A stretch of DNA of 64,000 nt, taken from assembly GCA_963784195.1 (NCBI GenBank), contig CAWARA010000015.1, positions 434,001 through 498,000 on the forward strand. The letters run 5' to 3'. Positions 26,110-35,826 of this stretch are shown here, one piece after another (position 1 is the stretch's first letter; every line of letters begins with the position of its first letter). This stretch comes from CAVQAH01 sp963784195. GTDB lineage: Bacteria > Acidobacteriota > Vicinamibacteria > Vicinamibacterales > 2-12-FULL-66-21. The notes under the pieces are model-generated. The model was not told the DNA's origin. It searched no databases and worked only from the letters and a program-made list of their open reading frames with translations. The translations under genes and the position numbers were made by a program.

Positions 26110-27802
26110 TTACGACAGTTCTGCATGTACCCGCGCGCGTTCGCGCTGAATCTGTTCGGGGGTCGCGCCGAGGTTCTCGAGGATGGCTTCGGTAAACGCC
26201 AGTGCCACTTCGCCTTCACCGGAGAATACGACGTCGGCGCCCGCCGATCGCAGCGCGCTGGCCTCACGGAGGTTCGTCGTGCGGACCAGCGTTTGAATCT
26301 CCGGATTGAGCTCGCGCGCCACCCGGATGGTCTCTTCGACGCCCGGCATGCCGGCCACGCTGATGATGATGCCGCGGGCGCCCGAGACGCCGGCACTGGT
26401 CAACGTGTTGGGCTGGCTGGCGTCGCCGTAGATCGCCTGCACCCCTTCCTGCCGGAGGTGCTTCACGGTGTCCATGTTCATCTCGATGATCGTCGGCTCG
26501 ATGTCGTTGTCCCGCAGCAGCCGTCCGACCGTACGGCCGATGGGCCCATAGCCCACGACGATGGCGCGGAACCGGCTTTCGGGTTGTTCGTCCTCGTGCG
26601 TCTGGGCCGTCACAGGGTCCTGTCTGGAGAATCTCCTGGCGATGCTGTCCACCGATCGATACAGGAGTGGGTTGATGGTGATCGAGACGAGGGCTGCCGC
26701 AACGAGGGTTTGTGTCGCAGCCGCAGGCAGCACGCCCATCGAGTTGCCGAGCGTCGCCACGATGAACGAGAACTCGCCGATCTGGGCGAGCGCGACGGCC
26801 ACGGACAGGCCGACCTTGAGTGAATGGCGGAAGAGCGCCGTGATGAGCAGGGCCGCTGCCGGCTTCCCGATGACGATCACCGCCAGCGTCAGCAGGACCA
26901 GCATCGGCTGCTCGAGCAGCTGCGCGGGATCGAGCAGCATCCCGACCGAGACGAAGAACAGGACGGCGAACGCATCGCGCATCGGCATCGCTTCGGATGC
27001 GGCGCGGACGCTGAAATCCGAGCGGCCGACGACCATCCCCGCGAGAAACGCTCCCAGCGCCATCGAGACGCCAAACACCTTCGCAGACGCCACGGCGATG
27101 CCCAGGGCGACGACGAGCACGGTCAGCGTGAACAGCTCGCGGGATCGCGTGGACGCGACATGGGTCAGGAGCCACGGGATCGCCCGTCCGCCCGCGGCGA
27201 TGGTGAAGACGACAAGCAGGCCGATCTTTCCCAGCGCCAGCGCCACGGCGAGCCAGATGGGATTGCCCGTTCCGGTGCTCATCGTTGGCGAAGATCGCGG
27301 GCATCAGCACGAGGATGAGCACGGTCAGGATGTCTTCGACGACCAGCCATCCGATTGCGATGTGGCCGGCCGGGGTGTGCAGATCGCGGTTGTCGCTCAA
27401 GACCCGCACCAGCACGACCGTGCTCGCCACCGACAGCGCGATCCCGAAGACGATCGATGCCTCCCAACCCCAGCCTGCCGATCGGCCGACCCATGCGCCC
27501 AGCACCGTCGCAACGCCGCTTTGGACGAGCGCGCCAGGAATGGCGATGGCGCGAACGGCGAGGAGCTCCTCGATGTGGAACTGAAGCCCGACGCCGAACA
27601 TGAGCAGGATGACGCCAACCTCGGCGAGCTGTTCGGCAAGATGCTGATCCGCGACGAACCCGGGGGTGTACGGCCCGACCAGCAATCCAGCGAAGAGGTA
27701 ACCGACGATGGGTGACAGGCCGAGACGATGGGTCAGGTAGCCCGCCGCCAGCGCCGCCGCGAGACCGCCGGCAAGTGTCACGATCAGGTCGAAGGAGTGC
27801 AC
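26110..27802 (-). CDS. Kef-type cation/proton antiporter with TrkA-N domain, one frameshift
   Basis: A CPA2-family monovalent cation:proton antiporter in the inner membrane. About 12 helices come from the Na/H-exchanger domain (GYLTHRLGLSPIVGYLFAGLLVGP, GALVQSGVATVLGAWVG, VLFFVSVGMLLDPAQL), followed by a cytoplasmic RCK/TrkA-N domain with the nucleotide-binding GYGPIGRTVGRLL and acidic IIEMN. The GTG at 27802 is the start; TATACT lies six bases upstream, so the mRNA may be leaderless. One frame change near 27285 joins the two parts (LMPAIFANDE to GNPIWLAVALALGKIGLL). Total length is about 564 residues. The gene is bracketed by two copies of the GTTCGTGG inverted repeat. Confidence 0.88.
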
Positions 27803-27808
27803 GGAGCG

Positions 27809-27814
27809 AGTATA
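27809..27814 (-). promoter_or_regulatory. Candidate -10 box of the leaderless Kef-type gene
   Basis: TATACT on the minus strand lies six bases before the GTG start. No convincing -35 hexamer or ribosome site is visible. Confidence 0.4.
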
Positions 27815-27825
27815 TGCGGACGAGA

Positions 27826-27955
27826 TTCGTGGCTCGGTAGTCCGTAGTCCGTGGCTCGTCGCTCGTCGCTCGAAGAGCCCAGCCGCTGCAACCAGCTCTA
27901 CGAGTCGACGAGTTCCGAGCCACGAACCACGGACCACGACTACGAGCCCCGACCG
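27826..27955. repeat. Dispersed inverted repeat, GTTCGTGG family, copy 2
   Basis: Left arm contains CGTGGCTCGG and AGTCCGTGGCTCG; right arm contains CCGAGCCACGAACCACGGA. The centre has CTCGAAGAGCC and CCAGCTCT, which reappear in reverse orientation in the copy at 44574-44665. It lies upstream of the Kef-type gene start. Confidence 0.75.
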
Positions 27956-27966
27956 AGAATGCTACG

Positions 27967-28614
27967 CTACGACCGACTGAACAGCTTCCACCACCCCCGC
28001 CGATGCTTCGGTTCGGCGGGCGGAGGCTTCGCCGGTTCGGGATCGGGCAGGACGATTGGTTCGTCGAGGGCCACGGCAGCGACCTCGTCGAGCGCGATCA
28101 CGGCGCGGGCGAGGTCTTCCGTGTATTCGGCGGCGAGCCCCTCGACCGCCTTGCCCATCGTGCCGAGCATCTCCTCGTACGGTTTTCTCCGGTCGGTGCT
28201 GTCATAGAACACCGCCGCATCAAGCCATGCCCTCAGCATATCCGTGCCCTTGACTCGCCTGCCGCCGAGCACGGTCTCGCGTCCGAGTTCCGACATCACG
28301 CCTTCGTAGGTGTCGCTCGCCTCCTGGGCGCGCGCGCGCAGAGAGGGGTCCTCATGGCGCGTCAGGATCGTGGACGACTGGCGGAAGCTGGCCTTGTCGT
28401 GATCCAGGAAGGTGCGGCGGACCGGCACACACAGGCGCCGATATCGCTCGAGCCACTTGTCGATCTCGATGTAGCCGTCGACCATGCGCAGACCTGGCGT
28501 GTCGCTCTGTTCGCCGAGGTTGAGCCCGGTGAGCGCCTTGCGGACGAGCTGTGCCTGCCTCCGGAACGCGCGAACGATCTCCTGTTCGCCGTCATTCATG
28601 TTCGCTGTCGCCAT
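27967..28614 (-). CDS. Hypothetical soluble helical protein
   Basis: A predicted 215-residue cytoplasmic protein that I do not recognise. It is charged and mostly helical (ERYRRLCVPVRRTFLDHDKA, RVKGTDMLRAWLDAAVFYD) with a Pro-rich tail (PDPEPAKPPPAEPKHRRG) ending in a basic, aromatic stretch (WWKLFSRS) that could touch the membrane. Candidate starts are ATG 28614, ATG 28599 and an upstream 28656; the last would translate a REP palindrome, so I prefer 28614. No strong ribosome site is visible. The neighbours suggest no function. Confidence 0.65.
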   Translation of the reverse strand: MATANMNDGEQEIVRAFRRQAQLVRKALTGLNLGEQSDTPGLRMVDGYIEIDKWLERYRRLCVPVRRTFLDHDKASFRQSSTILTRHEDPSLRARAQEASDTYEGVMSELGRETVLGGRRVKGTDMLRAWLDAAVFYDSTDRRKPYEEMLGTMGKAVEGLAAEYTEDLARAVIALDEVAAVALDEPIVLPDPEPAKPPPAEPKHRRGWWKLFSRS

Positions 28615-28615
28615 C

Positions 28616-28650
28616 GTCTGACGCGGAGCTGAAGCTCCGCGCTCCTGGAG
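28616..28650. repeat. REP palindrome, AGCGCGG...CCGCGTCA family
   Basis: Read on the minus strand this is a palindrome AGCGCGGAGCTTCAGCTCCG followed by CGTCA, the same core as the copy at 50964-50992 and the halves of the pair at 16315-16384. It directly precedes the likely start of the hypothetical gene. Confidence 0.7.
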
Positions 28651-28821
28651 AATCATTCCACATCAGGCCGCATCGGCGGTGCAAAGATGCGCCCCAGCGT
28701 TCAGACGGATTCGCGAAATGCCAGCCGTTCGCTAGATCATCTGTAGTGACGATGGGCCAATGTAAAACCGCTGGCGAACCTGGTGGACAGCGCCATCTCA
28801 GGTAGATTATCTTGTGGAGCG

Positions 28822-29172
28822 ATGCCGAAGCGCGGAAATACTCCGATGCAGGGAGAAATGCTCCAGGGCACGCTGGATCTCCTCATCCTTCGAACGCTGG
28901 CGCTCGGGCCGGCCCACGGACACACCATCGCCCATGCCATCGAGCACCGATCGGAAGAGGTCCTTCAGGTGGAGCACGGCTCGCTCTACCCGGCGCTCCA
29001 TCGTCTCGAAGATCGCGAGTGGATTGCGTCGTTCTGGGGAACCTCCGAGAACAACCGCCGCGCCCGGTACTACCGCATTACGCCGCGCGGCCGTGCGCAG
29101 CTTGCGGAACAGACCAGCCGCTGGGACGAAATCGTTCGCGCGGTCAACCGCATCCTTCGGCCTGCAGATTAG
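28822..29172 (+). CDS. PadR family transcriptional regulator
   Basis: A 116-residue winged-helix regulator. The start ATG at 28822 (MPKRGNTPM) follows TGGAG by five bases. DNA-binding region: MLQGTLDLLILRTLALGPAHG, then VEHGSLYPALHRLEDREWI and the wing NNRRARYYRITPRG. It is followed after nine bases by the second ADOP permease and is expected to regulate it, as in the other cassette at 13.2-16.3 kb. The two PadR proteins belong to different subtypes. Confidence 0.9.
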   Translation: MPKRGNTPMQGEMLQGTLDLLILRTLALGPAHGHTIAHAIEHRSEEVLQVEHGSLYPALHRLEDREWIASFWGTSENNRRARYYRITPRGRAQLAEQTSRWDEIVRAVNRILRPAD

Positions 29173-29181
29173 CGAGTAGCC

Positions 29182-31875
29182 GTGAGCTGGAGTCGATATT
29201 TCCGCCGGAGCCGCTGGGATGCGGAGCGCGCACGTGAGCTCGAGTCCTATCTGGCGCACGAGTACGACGACAACCGTGCCCGCGGGATGACGCACGACGA
29301 GGCGTTGCGCGCCGCGCGACTGAAGCTGGGGAACGCCACGCTGGTGCGCGAGGAGATTTATCACATGAACACCCTCGGCTTCCTCGAGTCGCTGTGGAAA
29401 GATCTCAGCTACGCCGCGCGGGTGCTTCGCCGCAACCCGACCTTCGCGATCGTCGCCATCCTCACGCTGGCGTTGGGGACCGGCGCCAACACGGCGATCT
29501 TCCAGATCGTCGATGCGGTCCGACTGCGTCACCTGCCCGTGAAGGCGCCGCACGAGCTCGTGTCTCTCGGCATCGACACGCACGACAAGGGACGCACCGG
29601 GCGCTTCCTCAGCCGCCGTCCGTTCATGACCAATCCGCTGTGGGAACGCGTGCAAGCGGAGCAGCAGGCTTTCTCGTCGATGCTTGCGTGGGGCAGCAAC
29701 GCGTTCGACATGTCGACTGGCGGTGAATCGAGACCTGTCTACGGCATGTGGGTCAGCGGCCGGTTCTTCGAGACGCTGGGCGTCCCGGCGCTGATCGGCC
29801 GCGTCCTCACCGACGCGGACGATCGCCGCGGGTGCGGAGCCCCCGGGCTCGTCCTCAGTCACGGGTTCTGGCAGCGGCAGTTCGGCGGCGATCCGGCGGT
29901 GCTCGGACGATCGCTGACGCTTGATGGCTACCCGTTCGAGGTCGTCGGCGTCACGCCGCCGAGCTTCTTCGGTGTCGAAGTCGGCCGGACCTTCGACGTG
30001 GCGGCGCCGCTGTGCGCCGAGCCGCTGGTGGCCGGCTCGGGGTCCGCGCTCGATCGCCGCGATTACTGGATGCTCGATATCATGGGCCGTCTGAAGCCCG
30101 GCTGGACACTGGATCGCGCCTCCACGCATCTTGCGGCGATTTCACCGGGTCTGTTTGGCTCGACCGTACCGCCACGTTTCCAGCCGGAGACCGCGAAGGA
30201 GTACCAGGCGTTCACCCTCGTCGCGAGCGAGGCAGGGACCGGCGTGTCGGCGCTGCGGCGCACCTACGCCACGCCGCTCTGGCTGTTGCTCGGCGTGACA
30301 GGGCTGGTGCTGCTGATTACCTGTGCCAACCTCGCGAACCTGATGCTCGCCCGCGCGAGCGCCCGGGAGCGCGAGATCTCCATCAGGCTGGCCATCGGCG
30401 CCTCGCGCCCGCGCATCATCCGGCAGATGCTCGCCGAGAGCCTGCTGATTGCCTCGATCGGCGCCGCGGGAGGCGTGCTGCTGGCCGGCTGGCTCAGTCA
30501 GACGCTCGTGTCGTTCCTGAGCACCGACGGGAGCCAGGTCTTCGTCAGCCTGTCGACCGACTGGCGCATCTTTGCGTTTGCCGCAGCGCTCGCGGTGTCG
30601 GCGTGCCTGCTCTTCGGCCTCGCTCCCGCGTGGCACGCCACCGGCGCCAGCCCGAGGTCGACGATCCAGTCGTCCGGCCGGACCACGACTGATTCGCGCG
30701 AGCGGTTTGGTCTGCGGCGCGGTCTGGTGGTCGTGCAGGTGGCGCTGTCGCTCGTGTTGATCGCAGGAGCGCTGTTGTTCGGCCGCAGCCTGCGCAACCT
30801 GATGACGCTCGACAGCGGTTTCCGCAGCGACGGCATCCTGATCGTGAACCTCGACCTGCGGCGCGCCAAACTGCCGCAGGAGGCACGTCCTGCTGTGTTC
30901 GATCAGATCATGGAGCGCCTCCGTGCGGTGCCTGGTGTTCGCGACGCGGCCGAGGCCTTCATCGTTCCCATCAGTGGATCGGGGTGGAACAATCACATCG
31001 TGATCGGTGGCGTCGCGCAGCAGACCATGACGAATTTCAACGGCGTCGGCATCGGCTACTTCCGGGCGCTCGGGACGCCGATCCTCGACGGCCGCGATTT
31101 CGATCGCACGGACAACCCGGAATCGACGCGGGTCGCCATCGTCAACGAATCGTTCGCGCGTACGTTTTTCCCGGGGAAGAACCCGGTCGGCCAATCGTTT
31201 CAGATTCAGGCGTCCATCGGCGAGCCGCGGCCACTCCATCACATCGTCGGACTGGTGAAAGACACCAAGTACAACGACTTGCGCGAGCCGTTCGGGCCGA
31301 TTGCGTACCTGGCGGTGAGCCAGGAGCGCGAGAAGAGCGAGTTCCTGCAGATCGTGATGAGGGCTGATGTGGCGTTGTCCGGGATCTCCGCAGCGGCCAC
31401 GCGCGAAATCACGGCTGTGACGCCGGCGGCTATCGTGCAGTACTCGACGTTGCGAACCGTGATTCGTGACTCGCTCGTCAGCGAGCGGCTGATGGCGACG
31501 CTGTCGGGCTTCTTCGGCGGCCTCGCCGTGCTGATCGCGACGGTCGGGCTTTATGGCGTGATGTCGTACCTGGTGGCGCGACGCCGTCGCGAGATTGGCA
31601 TCCGCATCGCGCTCGGTGCAGATGCTCGTTCCGTCGTCCGCATGGTTGTGTTCGAGGCAGCCGTGCTGCTCGGGGCCGGACTCATCGTCGGCACCGTGCT
31701 CGCAGTTCTGAGCGCTCGATCGGCGAGCGCTCTGCTGTTCGGCCTCGAGCCCTGGGATCCCGGCACGGTGGGGATGGGTGTTGGGATGCTTGCGGCCGTC
31801 AGCCTGTTCGCGAGCTGGCTGCCAGCGCGTCGCGCGTCGCGGCTCGATCCAACGGTTGCGCTACGGCAGGAATGA
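29182..31875 (+). CDS. ADOP-type FtsX/MacB-like ABC transporter permease
   Basis: An 897-residue duplicated permease with an intact frame. The GTG at 29182 starts a type-1 permease prefix domain (ARELESYLAHEYDDNRARGM, EALRAARLKLGN). Two MacB-like halves follow: the first begins DLSYAARVLRRNPTFAIVAI, helices include LLLGVTGLVLLITCANLANL, and the second half contains RRGLVVVQVALSLVLIAGAL and GLYGVMSYLVARRRREIGIR. The C-terminus LPARRASRLDPTVALRQE is diagnostic. Substrate and ATPase partner are unknown. It forms an operon with the PadR gene nine bases upstream. Confidence 0.93.
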   Translation: MSWSRYFRRSRWDAERARELESYLAHEYDDNRARGMTHDEALRAARLKLGNATLVREEIYHMNTLGFLESLWKDLSYAARVLRRNPTFAIVAILTLALGTGANTAIFQIVDAVRLRHLPVKAPHELVSLGIDTHDKGRTGRFLSRRPFMTNPLWERVQAEQQAFSSMLAWGSNAFDMSTGGESRPVYGMWVSGRFFETLGVPALIGRVLTDADDRRGCGAPGLVLSHGFWQRQFGGDPAVLGRSLTLDGYPFEVVGVTPPSFFGVEVGRTFDVAAPLCAEPLVAGSGSALDRRDYWMLDIMGRLKPGWTLDRASTHLAAISPGLFGSTVPPRFQPETAKEYQAFTLVASEAGTGVSALRRTYATPLWLLLGVTGLVLLITCANLANLMLARASAREREISIRLAIGASRPRIIRQMLAESLLIASIGAAGGVLLAGWLSQTLVSFLSTDGSQVFVSLSTDWRIFAFAAALAVSACLLFGLAPAWHATGASPRSTIQSSGRTTTDSRERFGLRRGLVVVQVALSLVLIAGALLFGRSLRNLMTLDSGFRSDGILIVNLDLRRAKLPQEARPAVFDQIMERLRAVPGVRDAAEAFIVPISGSGWNNHIVIGGVAQQTMTNFNGVGIGYFRALGTPILDGRDFDRTDNPESTRVAIVNESFARTFFPGKNPVGQSFQIQASIGEPRPLHHIVGLVKDTKYNDLREPFGPIAYLAVSQEREKSEFLQIVMRADVALSGISAAATREITAVTPAAIVQYSTLRTVIRDSLVSERLMATLSGFFGGLAVLIATVGLYGVMSYLVARRRREIGIRIALGADARSVVRMVVFEAAVLLGAGLIVGTVLAVLSARSASALLFGLEPWDPGTVGMGVGMLAAVSLFASWLPARRASRLDPTVALRQE

Positions 31876-32234
31876 GCGTCCTGCCTTGTTCAGGGTTTTG
31901 GTTTCCTTCCTTCATTCGATTCAATAGATCGTAAATGTGCCGGTACAGCGCACTGGCACTCACTCCTGTGGGCGACTTCCAGCCCGAGCTTCCGCACGAC
32001 TCAACAGGTCACGTGTTTCTGCGATTCATCACATGGTGAACGGTCCATCGCGTGTGGCGAACGGCATGATGCGCGGTTGTGGGATCTGTCGGACACACCA
32101 CTCGTAACACCGTCGCGCACGCGCGGCGCGATCGCCGCGGCCTTCACTCGCATTGGATTCAATGTGTTGAAGTCGCTCTAACCGCGCGCCGCCGGATCTC
32201 ATAGAAAACCAGACGTTTGTGTCCATTTCACGAA
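31876..32234. other. Gene-free upstream region of the Oar-like receptor
   Basis: No credible gene is seen. The stretch is less GC-rich than its surroundings at its left end (TTTTGGTTTCCTTCCTTCA) and precedes the sigma-54 promoter, so any enhancer-type activator site for that promoter should lie here. I could not identify a clear palindrome to nominate. Confidence 0.4.
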
Positions 32235-32250
32235 TGGCACGCGCGGTGCT
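32235..32250 (+). promoter_or_regulatory. Sigma-54 promoter of the Oar-like receptor gene
   Basis: TGGCACGCGCGGTGCT matches the sigma-54 consensus at all positions except the first T of the -12 element, with GG and GC correctly spaced. The predicted start is near 32261, about 55 bases before the ATG. The activator is unknown. Confidence 0.65.
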
Positions 32251-32315
32251 CTCTCCGCGCCGCCGGCGCTGGCCTATCAGCGCGTTCCATTTCCCGATTG
32301 AAGGAGCAGTGACCC

Positions 32316-35234
32316 ATGAAAAGACTCTGTCTGCTGCTGCTTTGCATTGTCTCCATGGCCAGCGCGTTTGTGGCGCCGGCGATGGCTCAAGTGCAGAGCG
32401 GCACGGTCAGCGGGACCGTTCAGGATCAGCAGGGTGGCCTGCTGCCTGGCGCCACCATCACGTTGACCGGTTCGGATCGAACGCTCACCTTCGTGACCGC
32501 CGAGGACGGTCGCTACCGCTTTCTCAACGTGCCGCCAGGCACCTACAAGTTGACGGCGGAGCTTTCGGGCTTCACCTCGCTCGTGCGGGACAACGTGCTC
32601 GTGGTCGTTGGCGCGAACGTCGACTTGCCGTTCGCGATGCGCGTGGCGACGGTGCAGGAGACCGTCACCGTCGAAGGCACGTCGCCGATCGTCGACTCGC
32701 GAGCGACCGGTACCGCCACCAACTTCACGCAGGACGAGCTCAGTAAAGTGCCGACGTCGCGCGATCCATGGGCGCTGCTCCGCACCGTCCCAGGCGTGCA
32801 GATGGACCGCGTGAACATCGCCGGAAACGAAACGGGTCAGCAGTCCAACTTTGCCTCCAAGGGTGCCAGCCGCTACGACACGGTGTGGACGATGGACGGC
32901 GTGGTCATCACGGACATGTCGGCCAACGGCGGATCGCCGACCTACTTCGACTTCGACGCCTTCGACGAGATTCAGATCTCGACCTCCGGTCATGACATCC
33001 GTCAGGCGACGGGCGGCGCGGGATTGAACTTCGTCGTGAAGCGCGGAACGAACCAGTACCGGGGAACCGCTCGCGGCTATTTCACCAACGACGGCCTCGA
33101 GGCCTCGAACGTGCCTGACGAACTGGTGGCGCTCGGCGTCACCCCGGAAACCGCCGATCACAACGACCAGATCTCCGACTACGGGTTCGATCTGGGCGGG
33201 CCGATCGTGCGCGACAAAGCATGGGTGTGGGGCTCGTGGACGAAGCAGGACATCCGCCTGATCCGGTCCGCCGGTGCGCTGACCGATCGCACGATTCTCA
33301 AGACCTACAACATCAAGGGGAACTGGCAGGCGACGTCGAAGGACATGATCAGCGTGCTGTGGTTCCTCGGCGACAAGGTGAAGTACGGCCGTGCGACCGG
33401 TGACGCTCAGGTGCTCGCGTCGACGGCCACCTGGAACCAGGCCAACCGGTATCCCGAGAACCGTCCTCACGGGTTGCTGAAGTTCGAGAACAACCACGTG
33501 TTCTCGTCGAACCTGTTCCTGTCGAGCAAGTACGCCTACTACGGCACGGGGTTCAGCCTCGAGCCGCAAGGTGGTCTCGAAGGGCAGGCATCCGTGAGCA
33601 CGCGGCTGGGCCAGGCCTTCGGCACGACCCGCGCACAACGCTTCATCCGCCCGCAGAACATCCTGAATTTCGACGCCAACTACTATCAGTCTGGCTGGGG
33701 CGGCAATCACGACATCAAGTTCGGCGTGGGCTGGCGGCGTCACGACGCGACGAGCCAGCAGATCTGGCCGGGCAACATGATTCAGGCGCAGGACTTCTCG
33801 GACCGCCGGTTCGCGCGTATTTATCGCAACGGCAACGGCACCAACCGGACCGAGTACCTCAGCTTCTATGTGGGTGACACGTTCAGCAAGGGCCGGCTGA
33901 CGTTCGACGCCGGCCTGCGGTTCGATCGCCAGTCCGGAAAAGCACTCCCGAGCGCAACGCTGGCAAACAGAGAGTTCCCGACCCTGGTGCCCGGCATCGA
34001 GTTCGCGGGCTACGACGCGCCGTTCACCTGGAACACGCTCCACCCGAGGCTCGGGATGACGTACGCGCTCGACGACAGCCGCAAGACGCTCCTGCGCGCC
34101 AACTTCAGCCGCTACGCCGGGCAGCTCGACGCCAGCACGGTCGGCTTCGCGAATCTGAGCGGCAACGCCGGTTTCGTCGACTACCCGTGGGAGGACCTCA
34201 ACGGCGATCTCTTCGTGCAAGGCAACGAAGTGCGGCTCGACCTGCCGTTCATTGCACCGGGCGGCGGCTTCAACCCGGCCAACCCGACGTCGGTCGTGTC
34301 GGCCGACACGATCAATCCGGATCTCGAGGCGCCGACGACGACCGGCTTCGGGTTCGGACTCGAGCGCGAAGTGATGCCGAACCTCGCGGTTGCGGTCAAC
34401 TACACGTTCAGCAAGTCGAGCGGGTACGTCGGCCTCACCGGTGCGGCCGATCCGCTCGGCCTGATGTTCATTCCCTGGCGCGGTCTGACCGGCGCGGACT
34501 ACACTCAGACCGGCACGCTCACGGGCACGCTGCCCGACGGCTCGGCCTACAACGTGCCGATCTTCGCACCGAACTCCGCGCTGATCGCCGCGAACGGCAA
34601 CGGGCGCGAGCTCACCAACTACGACGGGTACCACACGACGTACAACGGCATCGAGCTGTCGGTCGTCAAGCGGATGTCGAATCGCTGGATGATGCGCGGT
34701 GGCTTCGCGTGGAACAACCCGCGCGAGCACTACGATGCCGACGCCCGCAACCTGCTCGGCAACCCGACACGCTACGAGAGCTCCTCGCTGGTCGACGGCG
34801 GCATCGTCGCGCAGCGCAGCGCCGGCAGCGGCGCCGGTGACGTGTTCGTCAACGGCCAGTGGCAAATCAACGTCAACGGTGCGTATGACCTCGGTCGCGG
34901 GTTCGAAGTGGCGGGGAACTTCTTCGGCCGTCAGGGCAACCCGTACCCGATCTTCCAGTCGGCCACGCTGGGCAACGACGGCAGCATGCGCGTGCTGGTC
35001 TCGCCGGAGCTGGACACGTTCCGCTTCGACGACATCTGGAACCTCGATCTCCGTGGATCGAAGACGTTCACCTATCAGCGGCTGAACATGCAGCTGGTGG
35101 CGGACCTCTTCAACGTGTTCAACGCGAACACCGAGTTGAACCGTCAGCGCAACGTCCTGTCGCCAGCCTTCGGACAGCTGACGCAGAACCTGAGCCCGCG
35201 CATCCTGCGCTTTGGCGTGCGGTTCGGATTCTGA
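32316..35234 (+). CDS. Oar-like TonB-dependent receptor with carboxypeptidase-regulatory domain
   Basis: A 972-residue outer-membrane beta-barrel. The signal peptide (LCLLLLCIVSMASAFVAPAMA) is followed by a CarboxypepD_reg-like beta-sandwich (GTVSGTVQDQQGGLLPGATI, NVPPGTYKLTAEL; residues about 28-110), a plug domain (TRSDPWALL-like region, WTMDGVVITDM) and a 22-strand-type barrel ending in the aromatic C-terminus RILRFGVRFGF. Such receptors import or export large substrates, presumably saccharides or peptides; the ligand is unknown. No TonB box was assigned. The frame is intact, in contrast to the homologue at 44.7-48.5 kb. It has its own sigma-54 promoter and a terminator 45 bases after the stop. 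Confidence 0.93.
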   Translation: MKRLCLLLLCIVSMASAFVAPAMAQVQSGTVSGTVQDQQGGLLPGATITLTGSDRTLTFVTAEDGRYRFLNVPPGTYKLTAELSGFTSLVRDNVLVVVGANVDLPFAMRVATVQETVTVEGTSPIVDSRATGTATNFTQDELSKVPTSRDPWALLRTVPGVQMDRVNIAGNETGQQSNFASKGASRYDTVWTMDGVVITDMSANGGSPTYFDFDAFDEIQISTSGHDIRQATGGAGLNFVVKRGTNQYRGTARGYFTNDGLEASNVPDELVALGVTPETADHNDQISDYGFDLGGPIVRDKAWVWGSWTKQDIRLIRSAGALTDRTILKTYNIKGNWQATSKDMISVLWFLGDKVKYGRATGDAQVLASTATWNQANRYPENRPHGLLKFENNHVFSSNLFLSSKYAYYGTGFSLEPQGGLEGQASVSTRLGQAFGTTRAQRFIRPQNILNFDANYYQSGWGGNHDIKFGVGWRRHDATSQQIWPGNMIQAQDFSDRRFARIYRNGNGTNRTEYLSFYVGDTFSKGRLTFDAGLRFDRQSGKALPSATLANREFPTLVPGIEFAGYDAPFTWNTLHPRLGMTYALDDSRKTLLRANFSRYAGQLDASTVGFANLSGNAGFVDYPWEDLNGDLFVQGNEVRLDLPFIAPGGGFNPANPTSVVSADTINPDLEAPTTTGFGFGLEREVMPNLAVAVNYTFSKSSGYVGLTGAADPLGLMFIPWRGLTGADYTQTGTLTGTLPDGSAYNVPIFAPNSALIAANGNGRELTNYDGYHTTYNGIELSVVKRMSNRWMMRGGFAWNNPREHYDADARNLLGNPTRYESSSLVDGGIVAQRSAGSGAGDVFVNGQWQINVNGAYDLGRGFEVAGNFFGRQGNPYPIFQSATLGNDGSMRVLVSPELDTFRFDDIWNLDLRGSKTFTYQRLNMQLVADLFNVFNANTELNRQRNVLSPAFGQLTQNLSPRILRFGVRFGF

Positions 35235-35277
35235 TGGGCGGAAGAGAGTAAGAAGGGAAACGAGACCGAGGACAGGA

Positions 35278-35326
35278 CGAGCCGGCTCCCTCCGCGTCAG
35301 CTGCGGCGGGGGGCCGGCTCGTTTAC
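35278..35326. terminator. Intrinsic terminator after the receptor gene
   Basis: GAGCCGGC and GCCGGCTC form the base of a GC-rich stem (with an internal CCTCCGC/GCGGCGG pairing), followed by GTTTACGTTT. It also covers the 3' end of the convergent small gene, so it probably serves both strands. Confidence 0.7.
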
Positions 35327-35500
35327 GTTTGCACCGTTCTTTCGTCGCCGCCGGATCTGCCAGAACATCAACGCCGTGCTTCCCGCGGCAACCGCGGCCA
35401 GCCAGGGCCAGCGACTGGGTGCTTCGTCCTTGAGCACCCGTTCGAGCTGCCGGCGTGTGCTGTCTGTAGCGGGATCCCCCTCGAAATGCAGATCGTCCAC
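35297..35500 (-). CDS. Small single-pass membrane protein
   Basis: A 67-residue hypothetical protein. The acidic N-terminus (DDLHFEGDPATDSTRRQLERVLKDE) is followed by one membrane helix (WPWLAAVAAGSTALMFWQI) and a basic tail (RRRRKNG), giving an N-out or N-in orientation by the positive-inside rule with the tail in the cytoplasm. I prefer GTG 35500, five bases after GGAGG; TTG 35512 and GTG 35503 are alternatives. The stop lies inside the terminator shared with the receptor gene. The clear ribosome site and sensible topology make it a probable real gene. Confidence 0.55.
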   Translation of the reverse strand: MDDLHFEGDPATDSTRRQLERVLKDEAPSRWPWLAAVAAGSTALMFWQIRRRRKNGANVNEPAPRRS

Positions 35501-35512
35501 CACATCCTCCAA

Positions 35513-35826
35513 TTCCGATGTTAGCGCATCCGCGGTGCGATCGTGGGGTTGAAGAACCGTGCAGTTTTTCAGGGCAGGCCGTTTCAGGGAATGTCGTCTT
35601 GCCGGGGACGGCCCTCGGGCCAGATTGTGAAACCCCTCAACGTGCCCGAGGCGATCGCGGTGGCCACGCGTCCCGCCCCGCGCCCTCTGCGAGCCAGGCG
35701 GCGTTCCGCCGCTTTTTCAGAGCGATGGCAATTTCGTGTCCGTTCCGCGCGGCGATCCGTCACGAACGTCAGAGATTTCCACGAATGTGCGGCGGGCATG
35801 AACCTCGCAATCGAGCGCGGGCGCGT
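35513..35826. other. No gene seen
   Basis: About 310 bp between the small membrane-protein gene and the next plus-strand gene. An open frame runs through it into the downstream gene, but its composition (Arg/Pro-rich, no hydrophobic core) looks non-coding and no clear promoter or repeat was found. Confidence 0.4.

Noticed and set aside
32277..34865. 862-codon open frame on the minus strand
   Set aside because: It lies entirely opposite the intact receptor gene, has Arg/Val/Asp-rich composition typical of antisense frames in high-GC DNA, and matches no family.
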